This document shows positions 48,908 through 58,348 of a stretch of DNA of 64,000 nt, piece after piece (position 1 is the first letter of the stretch; each line of letters opens with the position of its first letter). Source of the DNA: Corallococcus coralloides DSM 2259. Lineage in GTDB: Bacteria; Myxococcota; Myxococcia; Myxococcales; Myxococcaceae. The position numbers and the translations under genes were made by a program. The notes beneath the pieces are model-generated. The model saw only the letters and a program-made list of their open reading frames with translations, had not been told where the DNA came from and did no database searches. Where the stretch lies: positions 2,852,001 to 2,916,000 of the forward strand of contig NC_017030.1 of assembly GCF_000255295.1 (NCBI RefSeq), read 5' to 3'.

Positions 48908-51900
48908 ATGCCCGAGTCCACTGCCCACCTCGACGAGGTCGAGCTGCTCGACCTCGCGGACGGCATCCCGTCCCAGTCCCTGCGCGAGCGCGCGGAAGCC
49001 CACCTGGACGCCTGCGCGTCATGCCGCGAGTCCCTGGCGGAGTTCCTGCGCGTGCGCGCCGTGCCCGCGCCGGACGTGCACGCCGCGCGCACGGCGGTGA
49101 TGCTGTCGGATCCGCTGACCCGCTCCGTCAAGCCGCGCATCCCGCAGGTGGCGCAGGGGACGCTGCTGGGGCGCTACGTGGTGTTGGAGCGGCTGGGCGC
49201 GGGAGGCATGGGCGTCGTCCACGCGGCGTATGATCCGAGCCTCGACCGCCGCATCGGACTGAAGCTCCTGCGCGCGCCGCCCTCGGCTGGAGGCTCTCAG
49301 GGCGGAACGGAGCGGCTCCTTCGGGAGGCCCAGGCCGCCGCGCGCACGCGCCACCCGCACGTCGTCGCGGTGCACGACGTGGGGACGTTCGGGGACGTGG
49401 TCTTCATCGCGATGGAGCTGGTGGACGGCGGCACGCTGCGCCAGCACCTGCGGGAGGCCACCCGCCCGTGGCGCGACGTGGTGCGGCTGTACCTCCAGGC
49501 GGGCAGGGGGCTCGCGGCGGCGCACGCGGCGGGTGTCGTGCACCGCGACTTCAAGCCGGACAACGTGCTCGTGGACAAGGAGGGCCGAGCCCGCGTGACG
49601 GACTTCGGCCTGGCCCGCCTGGAGTCCCCCGACGACGTGGGCCCCGCCGCGGCCATCCCCGCGCTGCCCCCTGGAGATGCCACGCCGCCGAAGGGCGCTC
49701 CGCTGGTCACCAGTGTCGCGGGTACGCCGGGGTACATCGCGCCGGAGGTGCTCACGGGCTCTCCTGCCGACGCGCGGTCGGATCAGTACGCGTTCTGTGT
49801 CTCGCTGTACGAAGGGCTGCACGGCCAGAAACCCTCCGCCTCTGAGTCCGGCGGCCTGGCGAACCGGAGCAATGTCCCGCGCGCCGTGCACACGCTCGTC
49901 GTGCGCGGGCTGTCAGCGGATCCGGCCGCCCGCCATCCCTCCATGCCGGTCCTGCTCGACGCGCTGGAGCGCGCGGCCTTCCCACGCACCAGCGCGAAGA
50001 TGGCGGCGGCGGGCGTGGGCGTGGGCCTGCTCGCCATCGCGGCAGCAGTGGTTGTTACCCGGAGCCCCTCGCCCTGCGCGGATGACCCCACGCGGCTCCA
50101 GGGCATCTGGGACGCGGACCGCAAGGCGGCGCTGCTCAAGGCCTTCCAGGCCACGGGCGCTCCAGACGCCGTCGCCACCTACGAAACCACCGCCCGGACG
50201 CTGGACGCCTATGCCTCCGGCTGGAACGACAGCCGCCGAGATGCCTGCCTGGCCACGCACGAACACGGCACGCAGTCCACGGCGATGCTGGACCTGCGAA
50301 CCCACTGCCTGGAGCGTCGCCGGCGGGAGCTGACCGCGCTCACGGAGGTGCTCTTCTCCGCGGACCGGGTGGGCGTCGCCAGCGCTCCCGAAGCCGCGCA
50401 GGCGCTGAGCCCGCTGTCGCGTTGCGCGGACGTGGAGGCCCTGTCCCAACCCGTGCCCCCGCCGGAGCGGCCCGAGGTCGCCGCTCGCGTGAAGGCCGCG
50501 TACGCGAAGCTGGACGACGCGCGGGCCCGCCTGAACGCGGACCGGTGGCAGGACGCCGTGGACCGCGTCGCCCCCATCGTGAAGGAGGCGGAGGGCCTGG
50601 GCTACAAGCCGCTGTTGGGCGAAGCCCTGCTCATCGAAGGCGAGGCCCGCGCCTTCCTGCGCGACGAGTCCGCGGAACCGGCGCTGCGCCGCGCGATGCT
50701 CGCATCCCTGTCGGGCCGCGACGACCTGCGCGCCGCGGAGGCCGTCGTCTACCAGGTCTTCGTCGACGGCGAAGTGACCCAGCGTCCGGAGCAGGCCAAG
50801 GCCCACGCCGACGAGGCCCGCGCGCTCCTGGAGCGCTCCGGAGGCAACCTGGAGCTGGAGTCCCAGCTGCTCGCGTACGAAGGCAACTCACTGGAGCAGC
50901 AGTCGCGCTCGTCGGAGGCGCTGCCCGTGATCCAGCAGGCGCTGGCGCTCCAGGAGCGGTTGCATGGTCGCGACTCGCCACGACTCGCCCGCGCGCTGCT
51001 CACGATGGCCTCCACCCAGCGGTCGATGGGGCGCGCGGAGGATGCGCTCGCCACCATCCGGCGCGCCAAGGACGCGCTGGAGAAGGCGTACGGCCCGGAC
51101 CACCCGAAGGTCGCCATCACCATCAACAACATGGGCGGCACCCTGGTGGAGCTGCGGCGCTACGAGGAGGGATATGCGGCCTTCCTGGAGACCCTGCGCC
51201 GCTACGAGCGCATCTACGGCCCCGACCACCAGCCCCAGCGCTACGTCGCCGGCCTGCGGTCGAACCTGAGCGCGGCGGCCTTCCGCATGGGGCGCTACGA
51301 GGAGTCCGAGCGCCGCATGCTGGAAGCCCGGGCCATCTACAAACAGCTGTTTCCCAAGGGCTCCGTCTTCCGCATCCGCTCGGGCACCAACCTGTCCCAG
51401 ATCCTCATGAACCAGAGCCGGGTGGCGGACGCCCAGGGGCTGCTCCAGGAGATGGAAGAGGAGGTGGCGGCGGCCCGGGCCGATGGCCGCAGCGATCCCA
51501 TCTTCGCGGCGGTGCCGCGATGCCAGGCGGAAGCCTGGATGCGGCTGGGACAGACCGAGCGCGCCGTCGCGGCGGCGAAGCACTCCGTGGCCATCGTGCG
51601 GGAGCTGAAGGGGGAGACCGAGCTGGGAGAATCGCTGCGAGTCCTGACCGTGGCCCTCACCCGCGCGAAGAAGCTCAACGAGGCCCGGGACGTGGCGCGC
51701 GAGCTGTTGGCCCTGCACCACAAGCTCGCGGGCGAAGAGACCCGGCCTCCCATGGAGATGGAGGAGATGATGGCCGAGCTGTCCCTGGCGCGGGGCGAGG
51801 TGGACGAAGCCCGGAAGTGGGGGGAGCGCTCGCTGGAGGCTTGGAGCCAGACGGCGGCCCCACCCCTGGAGATGGCCAACATCCGCTTCACCCTGGCCCG

Positions 51901-52036
51901 CGCGCTGCGCAAGTCCCAACTGGAGCCGGAGCGGGCCCGTGCCCTGGCCACCGCCGCCCGCGACGCCGTGCTCCCCACCGCCGAGCCCCGGCTGCTCAAG
52001 CTCGCCGAACTGGACGCGTTCCTGCGGGAGCACTGA
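48908..52036 (+). CDS. zinc-finger / Ser-Thr kinase / TPR signalling protein
   Basis: The protein has about 1042 residues. The N-terminal zinc-finger anti-sigma-like segment is AEAHLDACASCRESL (H-x3-C-x2-C, about residues 30-45). The kinase domain spans about 85-345, with GAGGMGVV, catalytic HRDFKPDN and DFGLA. A single transmembrane helix follows (MAAAGVGVGLLAIAAAVVV, about 360-380), then a 650-residue TPR-rich region, presumably periplasmic. The arrangement fits a membrane sensor that holds or phosphorylates the sigma factor encoded just upstream. GTG 48896, overlapping the sigma stop, is an alternative start. Confidence 0.9.
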   Translation: MPESTAHLDEVELLDLADGIPSQSLRERAEAHLDACASCRESLAEFLRVRAVPAPDVHAARTAVMLSDPLTRSVKPRIPQVAQGTLLGRYVVLERLGAGGMGVVHAAYDPSLDRRIGLKLLRAPPSAGGSQGGTERLLREAQAAARTRHPHVVAVHDVGTFGDVVFIAMELVDGGTLRQHLREATRPWRDVVRLYLQAGRGLAAAHAAGVVHRDFKPDNVLVDKEGRARVTDFGLARLESPDDVGPAAAIPALPPGDATPPKGAPLVTSVAGTPGYIAPEVLTGSPADARSDQYAFCVSLYEGLHGQKPSASESGGLANRSNVPRAVHTLVVRGLSADPAARHPSMPVLLDALERAAFPRTSAKMAAAGVGVGLLAIAAAVVVTRSPSPCADDPTRLQGIWDADRKAALLKAFQATGAPDAVATYETTARTLDAYASGWNDSRRDACLATHEHGTQSTAMLDLRTHCLERRRRELTALTEVLFSADRVGVASAPEAAQALSPLSRCADVEALSQPVPPPERPEVAARVKAAYAKLDDARARLNADRWQDAVDRVAPIVKEAEGLGYKPLLGEALLIEGEARAFLRDESAEPALRRAMLASLSGRDDLRAAEAVVYQVFVDGEVTQRPEQAKAHADEARALLERSGGNLELESQLLAYEGNSLEQQSRSSEALPVIQQALALQERLHGRDSPRLARALLTMASTQRSMGRAEDALATIRRAKDALEKAYGPDHPKVAITINNMGGTLVELRRYEEGYAAFLETLRRYERIYGPDHQPQRYVAGLRSNLSAAAFRMGRYEESERRMLEARAIYKQLFPKGSVFRIRSGTNLSQILMNQSRVADAQGLLQEMEEEVAAARADGRSDPIFAAVPRCQAEAWMRLGQTERAVAAAKHSVAIVRELKGETELGESLRVLTVALTRAKKLNEARDVARELLALHHKLAGEETRPPMEMEEMMAELSLARGEVDEARKWGERSLEAWSQTAAPPLEMANIRFTLARALRKSQLEPERARALATAARDAVLPTAEPRLLKLAELDAFLREH

Positions 52037-52067
52037 GGCACGCGGGGCTGCTAGGGTCCCGCCCCCT

Positions 52068-52808
52068 ATGCGAATCCTCGTCGGACTGACCTCGTCGGGC
52101 TGGACGGAGAAGGCCCGGTGGGCGTTGGACCACCACCGCGTCGCCTACCGCTACCAGGACTACGTCCCCCTCATCCAGGAGCCCTGGCTGCGCAAGCAGG
52201 TGGGGCCCGGCGTGAAGCCCTCCGTGCCGCTGCTCGTGGACCCGCCCCAGCCGGCCACGCACGGCTCGTTCGCCATCGCGAAGCACGCGGAAGCGGTGGG
52301 GCAGGGCAGCCCGCTCTTCCCGGCCGCGCAGGTGGACGCCATCACCGCGTGGAACGACATCAGCGAACACGTGCTGGACCTGGCGCGCGCGTACGCCATG
52401 CCGCGCATGCTCACGAACGCCCGCGCCCAGGCGGAGATGCTGCCGAAGTTCGTCCCCCGCTGGCTGCGCCCGGTGTTCGCGCCCTCCGCGCGCCTGGGCA
52501 TGCGCTTCGTGGTGAAGAAGCACCAGGTGGCGGACACCTCTCCGGACGCCATCGAGGCCGCCGTCGCCCCCTCCTACGAGAAGCTGCGCGCCGCGCTGGG
52601 CGGCCGGCCCTACCTGCTGGACGAGGCCTTCACCTACGCGGACATCACCACCGCGGCGATGCTCGTGCTCCTGGGGCCGCCCGCGGACCGGCACCTGCCC
52701 ATGGGGCCGGGCACGCGCGAGGTGTGGACCCATCCGGGGCTCGCCGCCCGCTTCCCGGACCTGCTCGCGTGGCGCGACGCGCTCTACGACAAGCACCGCC
52801 GCACCTGA
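52068..52808 (+). CDS. glutathione S-transferase family protein
   Basis: The protein has 246 residues. The N-terminal thioredoxin-like half has the binding loop LTSSGWTEKARWALDHH and the cis-Pro SVPLLVD segment. The C-terminal half is helical with DEAFTYADITTAAML, the N-capping-box motif of GSTs. It should conjugate or reduce electrophiles with glutathione, or serve as a GST-fold protein without catalysis; myxobacterial substrates are unknown. It is separated from the kinase gene by 31 bases and ends at a terminator shared with clpB. Confidence 0.88.
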   Translation: MRILVGLTSSGWTEKARWALDHHRVAYRYQDYVPLIQEPWLRKQVGPGVKPSVPLLVDPPQPATHGSFAIAKHAEAVGQGSPLFPAAQVDAITAWNDISEHVLDLARAYAMPRMLTNARAQAEMLPKFVPRWLRPVFAPSARLGMRFVVKKHQVADTSPDAIEAAVAPSYEKLRAALGGRPYLLDEAFTYADITTAAMLVLLGPPADRHLPMGPGTREVWTHPGLAARFPDLLAWRDALYDKHRRT

Positions 52809-52814
52809 AAACAC

Positions 52815-52850
52815 CACGGGCCGCCTCCCCAGGTGGAAGGCGGCCCGCCG
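52815..52850. terminator. bidirectional hairpin between the GST gene and clpB
   Basis: GGGCCGCCT (52818-52826) pairs with AGGCGGCCC (52838-52846); CACGG and CCGTG extend it with a bulge. The left flank CTGAAAACACCACGGGCC is identical to that of the hairpin near 21334. Confidence 0.75.
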
Positions 52851-52876
52851 TGTGAATCACCGGTGCGTGAAGCGCG

Positions 52877-55501
52877 CTAGCCCGCCTGCTTCACGCCCTT
52901 CGAGTTGTCCACCAGCACCTTGGCGAAGGTGAGCCCGTCGGGGCCCGCGTCCGCCTGGATGTGCTCGCCCGGCGCGAACTCGCCGTTCAGCACCTTGATG
53001 GCGAGCGGATCCAGCAGGTACTTCTGCACCGCGCGCTTCAGCGGCCGGGCGCCGTAGGTGGGGTCGTAGCCGCGCTCCGCCAGGAGCTCCCGCGCGCTGT
53101 CCGTGAGGTCCAGCGTGAGGCGCTTGGCCTGGAGCAGCTTCTGGAGCTTGCCCAGCTGGATGTCCACGATGCGGTAGATGTCCTTCTTGCGCAGCGGCTC
53201 GAAGATGACGATTTCGTCCACGCGGTTGAGGAACTCCGGCCGGAAGTGGGCGCGCAGCGCTTCCATCACCTCGCCGCGCGTCTTCTCGTTGAGCGTGTCC
53301 GTGCCCGCCATGCCCTCCTGGATGGCCTGCGAGCCGATGTTCGACGTGAGGATGAGCACCGTGTTGCGGAAGTCCACCGTGCGGCCCTGGCTGTCCGTCA
53401 CCCGGCCTTCGTCGAGGATTTGCAGCAGGATGTTGAACACGTCGTGGTGGGCCTTCTCGATCTCGTCGAAGAGCACCACCGTGTACGGCCTGCGGCGCAC
53501 GGCCTCCGTCAGCTGGCCGCCCTCCTCGTAGCCCACGTAGCCCGGGGGCGCGCCCACGAGCCGGGACACCGCGTGCTTCTCCATGTACTCGGACATGTCG
53601 ATGCGGACCATGGCCGTGTCGTCGTCGAAGAGGAACTCCGCCAGCGCCTTCGCCGTCTCCGTCTTGCCCACGCCCGTGGGGCCCAGGAAGATGAACGAAC
53701 CGATGGGGCGGTTGGGGTCCTGCAGTCCGCTGCGCGCGCGGCGCACGGCGTTGGACACGGCCTCGATGGGGCTGCGCTGGCCAATCACGCGCTCGGCGAG
53801 CCGGTCCTCCATCTTGACCAGCTTCTGCATCTCGCCCTCCATCAGCTTGGAGACCGGGATGCCCGTCCACTTGGCCACCACGGAGGCGATGTCCTCGGAG
53901 TCCACCTCCTCCTTGAGGAACTTCTGGTTCTTCTGAAGCTCCGCCAGCTTCTCGTTCTGCGCGGCGACCTCCTTCTCCAGCGAGGGGATGACGCCGAACT
54001 TCAGCTCCGCCGCGCGGTTCAGGTCGCCCTGGCGCTCGGCCGCGGCCTGATCATTGCGCGCCTTCTCCTGCTTCTCCTTGAGCGAGCGCAGGGCCGCGAT
54101 GGCCTTCTTCTCCTCGTCCCAGTGGGCCTTGAGCGAGTTGAACTTCTCGTTCAGGTTCGCGAGCTCCTTCTCGATGGTGGACAGGCGCTCACGCGAGTGC
54201 GGGTCCGTCTCCTTGCGCAGGCCCTCGCGTTCAATCTCCAGCTGCGTCACCTTGCGGCGGATGTCGTCGATCTCCGTGGGCATGGAGTCGATTTCGATGC
54301 GCAGGCGGCTGGAGGCCTCGTCGACCAGGTCGATGGCCTTGTCCGGCAGGAAGCGGTCCGAGATGTACCGGTGGCTGAGCGTGGCCGCCGCGACGAGCGC
54401 GGAGTCCTGGATGCGCACGCCGTGGTGCACCTCGTAGCGCTCCTTCAGGCCCCGCAGGATGCTGATGGTGTCGTGCACCGTGGGCTCGCCCACGAACACC
54501 GGCTGGAAGCGGCGCTCCAGCGCGGCGTCCTTTTCAATGTGCTTGCGGTACTCGTCCAGCGTCGTCGCGCCAATGCAGTGCAGCTCGCCGCGCGCGAGCG
54601 CCGGCTTGAGCATGTTGCCCGCGTCCATGGCGCCTTCGGCCTTCCCGGCGCCCACGAGCGTGTGCATCTCGTCGATGAAGAGGATGATTTCGCCCGCCGC
54701 GTCCGCGACCTCCTTGAGGACCGCCTTGAGGCGCTCCTCGAACTCGCCGCGGTACTTGGCGCCGGCCACCATGGCGCCCAGGTCCAGGGTGATGAGGCGC
54801 TTGTTCTTCAAGCCCTCTGGCACGTCGCCGTCCACGATGCGGCGCGCGAGCCCTTCCGCGATGGCCGTCTTGCCCACGCCCGGCTCACCGATGAGCACCG
54901 GGTTGTTCTTGGTGCGGCGGCTCAAGACCTGGATGCAGCGGCGGATCTCCTCGTCGCGGCCGATGACGGGGTCCAGCTTCCCGCTTCGCGCGGCCTCCGT
55001 GAGGTCGCGGCCGTACTTCTCCAGCGCCTGGTAGGTGGACTCCGCGTCGGCGCTCGTCACGCGCGAGGAGCCACGCACTTCCTTCAGGCCCGCCTGCACG
55101 CGCTCGCGCGTCACGCCGGAGGACTTCATGGCCTCGCCGACGGCGCCCTTGTCCTGGGTCAGCGCGAGCAGCAGGTGCTCGGACGAGGTGAACTCGTCCT
55201 TCAGCGCCTTGGCCTCGTCCTCGGCCTTGTCGAAGGTCTTCATCAGGCGCTGGCTGAGGATTGCGCTCTCGCCGCCCTGGATGCGCGGGAGCTTCTGGAG
55301 CGCTTCGCCCAGCCGGCCCGCGAACAGCTTCACGTCCACGCCAATCTTGCGCAGAAGAGGGTCGACGATGCCGTCCTTCTGCCCCAGCAGTGCCGCGGCA
55401 AGGTGCTCCGGCTCGTAATGGGGATTGTCGGCCCGGCGGGCCAGGGACTGACCCTCCTGGATCGCCTCCTGTGCCTTCACCGTGTATTTGTCGAGTCGCA
55501 T
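52877..55501 (-). CDS. clpB: ATP-dependent disaggregase ClpB
   Basis: The protein has 874 residues, the normal ClpB length. The N-domain begins [17 protein letters not shown]. The first AAA+ module has Walker [10 protein letters not shown] (near residue 207) and [13 protein letters not shown] long coiled-coil middle domain (about 400-540, very rich in K and E) and the second AAA+ module with Walker [10 protein letters not shown] near residue 605 follow. It cooperates with DnaK to resolubilise aggregated proteins. The ATG at 55501 is the conserved start. No clear heat-shock-sigma promoter is evident upstream, though the 219-base gap contains AT-richer stretches. Confidence 0.97.
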   Translation of the reverse strand: MRLDKYTVKAQEAIQEGQSLARRADNPHYEPEHLAAALLGQKDGIVDPLLRKIGVDVKLFAGRLGEALQKLPRIQGGESAILSQRLMKTFDKAEDEAKALKDEFTSSEHLLLALTQDKGAVGEAMKSSGVTRERVQAGLKEVRGSSRVTSADAESTYQALEKYGRDLTEAARSGKLDPVIGRDEEIRRCIQVLSRRTKNNPVLIGEPGVGKTAIAEGLARRIVDGDVPEGLKNKRLITLDLGAMVAGAKYRGEFEERLKAVLKEVADAAGEIILFIDEMHTLVGAGKAEGAMDAGNMLKPALARGELHCIGATTLDEYRKHIEKDAALERRFQPVFVGEPTVHDTISILRGLKERYEVHHGVRIQDSALVAAATLSHRYISDRFLPDKAIDLVDEASSRLRIEIDSMPTEIDDIRRKVTQLEIEREGLRKETDPHSRERLSTIEKELANLNEKFNSLKAHWDEEKKAIAALRSLKEKQEKARNDQAAAERQGDLNRAAELKFGVIPSLEKEVAAQNEKLAELQKNQKFLKEEVDSEDIASVVAKWTGIPVSKLMEGEMQKLVKMEDRLAERVIGQRSPIEAVSNAVRRARSGLQDPNRPIGSFIFLGPTGVGKTETAKALAEFLFDDDTAMVRIDMSEYMEKHAVSRLVGAPPGYVGYEEGGQLTEAVRRRPYTVVLFDEIEKAHHDVFNILLQILDEGRVTDSQGRTVDFRNTVLILTSNIGSQAIQEGMAGTDTLNEKTRGEVMEALRAHFRPEFLNRVDEIVIFEPLRKKDIYRIVDIQLGKLQKLLQAKRLTLDLTDSARELLAERGYDPTYGARPLKRAVQKYLLDPLAIKVLNGEFAPGEHIQADAGPDGLTFAKVLVDNSKGVKQAG

Positions 55502-55720
55502 GATCTCAACGTAAGGGCCGGGGACCCCTTGGCAAGGCGACACTGCCCGTATGCCCTGCGTTTTCCCCGGAATACTTTGAGCCGCTGGAAGCGGCCGGGT
55601 AATCGTGGTGGCGAAGTTGCCAGGGGGTGGGGGGGTCGGTTATAGGCGGCGCCCATCCTCGGGGGCTTCACTCTGGACGCGCACGGCGGCTATCTCGTTC
55701 GACTCGACACCTTCTCCGGG

Positions 55721-56275
55721 TTGGCGCTCGTGCGTCTGGCCCGGGAGGCCCTGTCGATGGACAGCGTCCTGTCCGCCACGGCGCTGCGCGTCACCATCAA
55801 CCGCCGCCGCAAGGTGGTGCGCCTGGCCTTCCTGGGGCCCTTCTCCCAGGGCCGGCAGGGCGCCCACTGGTACGCGGCGCACCACGCCATGGCCCGCCTC
55901 CTGTCCGCCGCCGCCAACGCGACCGTGCACGCCTACGTGTACGACGCGGACGAGGGCGAGGAAGTCATCGCCTACGGGAACGGCCGCCGGGTGGGTGGGG
56001 AGAAGGTGGTGTACGAGGACGCGGAGCTGCCGTGCCCCCTGGAGGAGCTGGACGACGAGGCCTTCGCCCGGCTCCAGTCCCGCTGGCCCATGGGGCACCT
56101 GGCGTACGTGTTCGGGCTGACGAGGGACGAGCTCCTGCGCATCCCCCAGGCCCCGCTGGCCCGCGTGCTGCCGCTGGAGGGCACGGCCGCCGTCTCGGAA
56201 GCGGACGCGATGGCCGCCCTGGAGGCGCTGCTCCTGGGGCCCGCGCTGCCTCGCGCGGAGACGGACGCGGGCTGA
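55721..56275 (+). CDS. conserved-looking hypothetical protein with unclear start
   Basis: The protein has at least 184 residues, taken here from a TTG. It has no signal peptide or transmembrane segment; it is hydrophilic with acidic stretches (YDADEGEEV, LEELDDEAF) and a Trp/His-rich patch (GAHWYAAHHAMARLL). The same frame is open back to a TAG at 55643, and the upstream codons read like protein (DAHGGYLVRLDTFSGL), yet contain no ATG or GTG. Function is unknown. It is divergent from clpB. Confidence 0.7.
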   Translation: MALVRLAREALSMDSVLSATALRVTINRRRKVVRLAFLGPFSQGRQGAHWYAAHHAMARLLSAAANATVHAYVYDADEGEEVIAYGNGRRVGGEKVVYEDAELPCPLEELDDEAFARLQSRWPMGHLAYVFGLTRDELLRIPQAPLARVLPLEGTAAVSEADAMAALEALLLGPALPRAETDAG

Positions 56276-56326
56276 AGCAGCACGGACGGCCTGTTCGCGC
56301 CGCGCCGCGTCAGCCCTGCTGGGACT

Positions 56327-56989
56327 TCAGGGGTCTTCCGTGGGCCCGTCGAGCGTGACGATGGCGTCGCGCACGCCCTCGCTGCGGAAGTACTGTGCGA
56401 GCACCGCGAAGCCACCGGCAACGAGCACCGTGGGCACCACCGCGGTGAGGGTCATCAGGGACGGGACGAGCGCGTAGAGCTGCTGCGCCGTGGCCGGGTC
56501 CTGGAACTCCGGCAGGCCCTTGAGCCCCTCCACCATGGCCTGGCTGGTGTGGCGGGCCACGACGGTCCACTGGGCCCCGTCGATGGTGCGCATCAGCGCG
56601 GCGAAGATGCCCGCGCCGCCGATCAGCTGCCGGAAGCCGTCCCGGGGGATGCCGTCGGGGGAGCGCAGCATGCGGCTGGAGGCGAAGAAGAGCAGGGTGC
56701 AGGCCACCGTCAGCCCGGTCAGCACCAGGGCGCGGGACTCGCGCATGGGGGAGAGCGCGGACAGCTGCGCCTCCATGATGGCCTGGGTGACGGCGGGGTC
56801 CTTGCCCAGCAGGGCAATGGTGGGGGTGTGCTCCCGCTGCGCTTCGCGGTGGGCCTCGAAGTTCATCATGACGGAGGCCTCGCTGCAGGCGAGGAACCCC
56901 GTCAGGGTGGAGAGCATCAGGCACAGCCCGGCGGCGATCCGCACACCCCGGGGCAACCCCCCCGGGCGGGTGACTTCAGGAGGCTTCAC
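56327..56989 (-). CDS. membrane protein, last gene of the DUF1844 trio
   Basis: This 220-residue protein begins at a GTG that overlaps the DUF1844 gene stop. Its hydrophobic segments are an N-terminal one (VRIAAGLCLMLSTLTGFLAC), one near 95-112 (VLTGLTVACTLLFFA) and one near 178-200 (VVPTVLVAGGFAVLAQY). No family is recognised. Translational coupling suggests it acts with the two small proteins upstream. Confidence 0.72.
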   Translation of the reverse strand: MKPPEVTRPGGLPRGVRIAAGLCLMLSTLTGFLACSEASVMMNFEAHREAQREHTPTIALLGKDPAVTQAIMEAQLSALSPMRESRALVLTGLTVACTLLFFASSRMLRSPDGIPRDGFRQLIGGAGIFAALMRTIDGAQWTVVARHTSQAMVEGLKGLPEFQDPATAQQLYALVPSLMTLTAVVPTVLVAGGFAVLAQYFRSEGVRDAIVTLDGPTEDP

Positions 56990-57297
56990 TTCCGGCTTGC
57001 CTCCACGTAGCGCAGGCGAAGGTCGGACAGGAGGTTGTCCACCAGCTTCTCCTCCTCCGCGGTGAGGTTGCCGCGAGTCTTCTCGCGGAGCATCGCCAGG
57101 AGGTCCAGGTTCTGCCGGGCCGAAGGCAGGTCCTTCTCCAGGCGGCCCGTCTCCGGGTTCGGCGCCCCACCCAGGTGGATGAGGACGGCGGAGCCCAGTC
57201 CGACGACGAAGGTGCTGAACGACAGGGACTCCTCGGAGGCGGGGCTCGCATCCCCCGTCATCACGAAGGTCTCACCCCGCTTCTCCGAAGGGCTCAT
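56986..57297 (-). CDS. DUF1844 family protein
   Basis: The protein has 103 residues. It matches DUF1844: the core FSTFVVGLGSAVLIHLG followed by NPETGRLEKDLPSARQNLDLL and EEEKLVDNLLSDLRLRY. The family is widespread in Myxococcota and other Proteobacteria-like groups but uncharacterised; the hydrophobic FVVGLGSAVLIHLG may contact the membrane. The start overlaps the stop of the acidic-protein gene (ATGA), and its stop overlaps the membrane-protein start. Confidence 0.88.
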   Translation of the reverse strand: MSPSEKRGETFVMTGDASPASEESLSFSTFVVGLGSAVLIHLGGAPNPETGRLEKDLPSARQNLDLLAMLREKTRGNLTAEEEKLVDNLLSDLRLRYVEASRK

Positions 57298-57578
57298 TCG
57301 GACGCCTTGTCCTCTTCGTCGGCCGGCTCGTCGGCGTCGTCGGACTCGTCCGCCTCGTCCTCGTCGGAGGCGTCGTCGTCCGTGTCGTCCTCGTCCTCGT
57401 CATCGAAGTCGTCGTCGATGTCGCCGTCCATCTGCGTGTCGATGGGAACGGCCTTGTCGGCCACGTCCGGCAGCTCCTCGAGGTGCTTCTTGTACGCTTC
57501 CTCGTCCACCTGGCCGCTGCGCTGGTAGCGCTCGGCGGTGCGCTTGTCGAGGTGCTTCGGGTTGATGCCTTCGGCCAT
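57294..57578 (-). CDS. acidic low-complexity protein
   Basis: The protein has 94 residues. The N-terminal 45 look folded (INPKHLDKRTAERYQRSGQ, then DEEAYKKHLEELPDVADKA). The rest is almost entirely Asp and Glu with some Ala and Ser, and must be disordered and strongly negative. It is the first gene of a coupled trio with DUF1844 and the membrane protein. A chaperone-like or nucleic-acid-mimicking role is conceivable but unsupported. Confidence 0.8.
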   Translation of the reverse strand: MAEGINPKHLDKRTAERYQRSGQVDEEAYKKHLEELPDVADKAVPIDTQMDGDIDDDFDDEDEDDTDDDASDEDEADESDDADEPADEEDKASE

Positions 57579-57671
57579 GATTCAAATCCTCGGAATTGCT
57601 TGGAAAACAGCGCGGCACCTTATAGCAGGAGGGGCGCCTGTCAACGCTGGTGTCCCCAGGCCCGGAAACCG

Positions 57672-58331
57672 ATGAACGTCTCGCCCCGCCCCCCGCTTCC
57701 CCAAGGCCCCTACCTGCTGTGCGACGACAGCATCCGCCCGGAGCTGCCCCTGGTGGACAAGGCCGGGCGCCTGCTCGAAGGCGGTGCCCGGGTCATCCAG
57801 CTGCGCATGAAGCACGCCCCTCCCCGGGAGGCACTGGCGGCGGCCCGCGCGGTGGTGGCCCTGTGCCGGCGGGCGGGCGCGGTGTGTCTCATCAACGACC
57901 GGGTGGACCTGGCGCTCCTGTCGGACGCGCACGGGGTGCACGTGGGCGACGAGGACCTGCCCCCGGAGGCGGCGCGGGAGCTGCTGGGCCCGGGCCGGTA
58001 CGTGGGCGTGACGGCGCGGGGGACGGAAGGGGCGAAGGCGGCCCGGGCGGCGGGGGCGGACTACGTGGGCGTGGGGCCGCTGTTCGGCACGACGACGAAG
58101 GTGGTGGCGGCGCCGGTGCTGGGGTTGGAGGCCTTCCGGCGGGTGGTGGCGGACAGCCCGCTGCCGGTGGTGGGCATTGGCGGGGTGGGCCTGTCCAACA
58201 TCGCGAGCGTGGCCGCGACGGGAGCGCACGGCGCGGCGGTGGTGTCCGACGCCCTGCTCGCCCAGGACATCGCCGAGCGGGTGCGGCAGCTGGCGGCGGC
58301 GTTTGACAGCGCGCGGGGGACTGGCCTCTAA
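57672..58331 (+). CDS. thiE: thiamine-phosphate synthase
   Basis: The protein has 219 residues. The TIM-barrel ThiE motifs are visible: VIQLRMKHAP near the N-terminus, LINDRVDLAL, GVHVGDEDLPPEAAR, GADYVGVGPLFGTTTK and VVGIGGVG. It couples hydroxymethylpyrimidine pyrophosphate to the thiazole phosphate to make thiamine phosphate. ATG 57672 is conserved; the longer frame overlaps the divergent gene. A class-I amidotransferase gene follows 17 bases later. Confidence 0.95.
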   Translation: MNVSPRPPLPQGPYLLCDDSIRPELPLVDKAGRLLEGGARVIQLRMKHAPPREALAAARAVVALCRRAGAVCLINDRVDLALLSDAHGVHVGDEDLPPEAARELLGPGRYVGVTARGTEGAKAARAAGADYVGVGPLFGTTTKVVAAPVLGLEAFRRVVADSPLPVVGIGGVGLSNIASVAATGAHGAAVVSDALLAQDIAERVRQLAAAFDSARGTGL

Positions 58332-58348
58332 GAGGCGGTACCCCCACC

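Noticed and set aside
52961-55645. 894-residue plus-strand open frame opposite clpB
   Set aside because: Antisense shadow of clpB; the composition is repetitive and no motif is found.
55502-55720. Possible heat-shock promoter for clpB
   Set aside because: No element close to the CTTGAAA-N13-CCCCAT pattern could be found at workable spacing.
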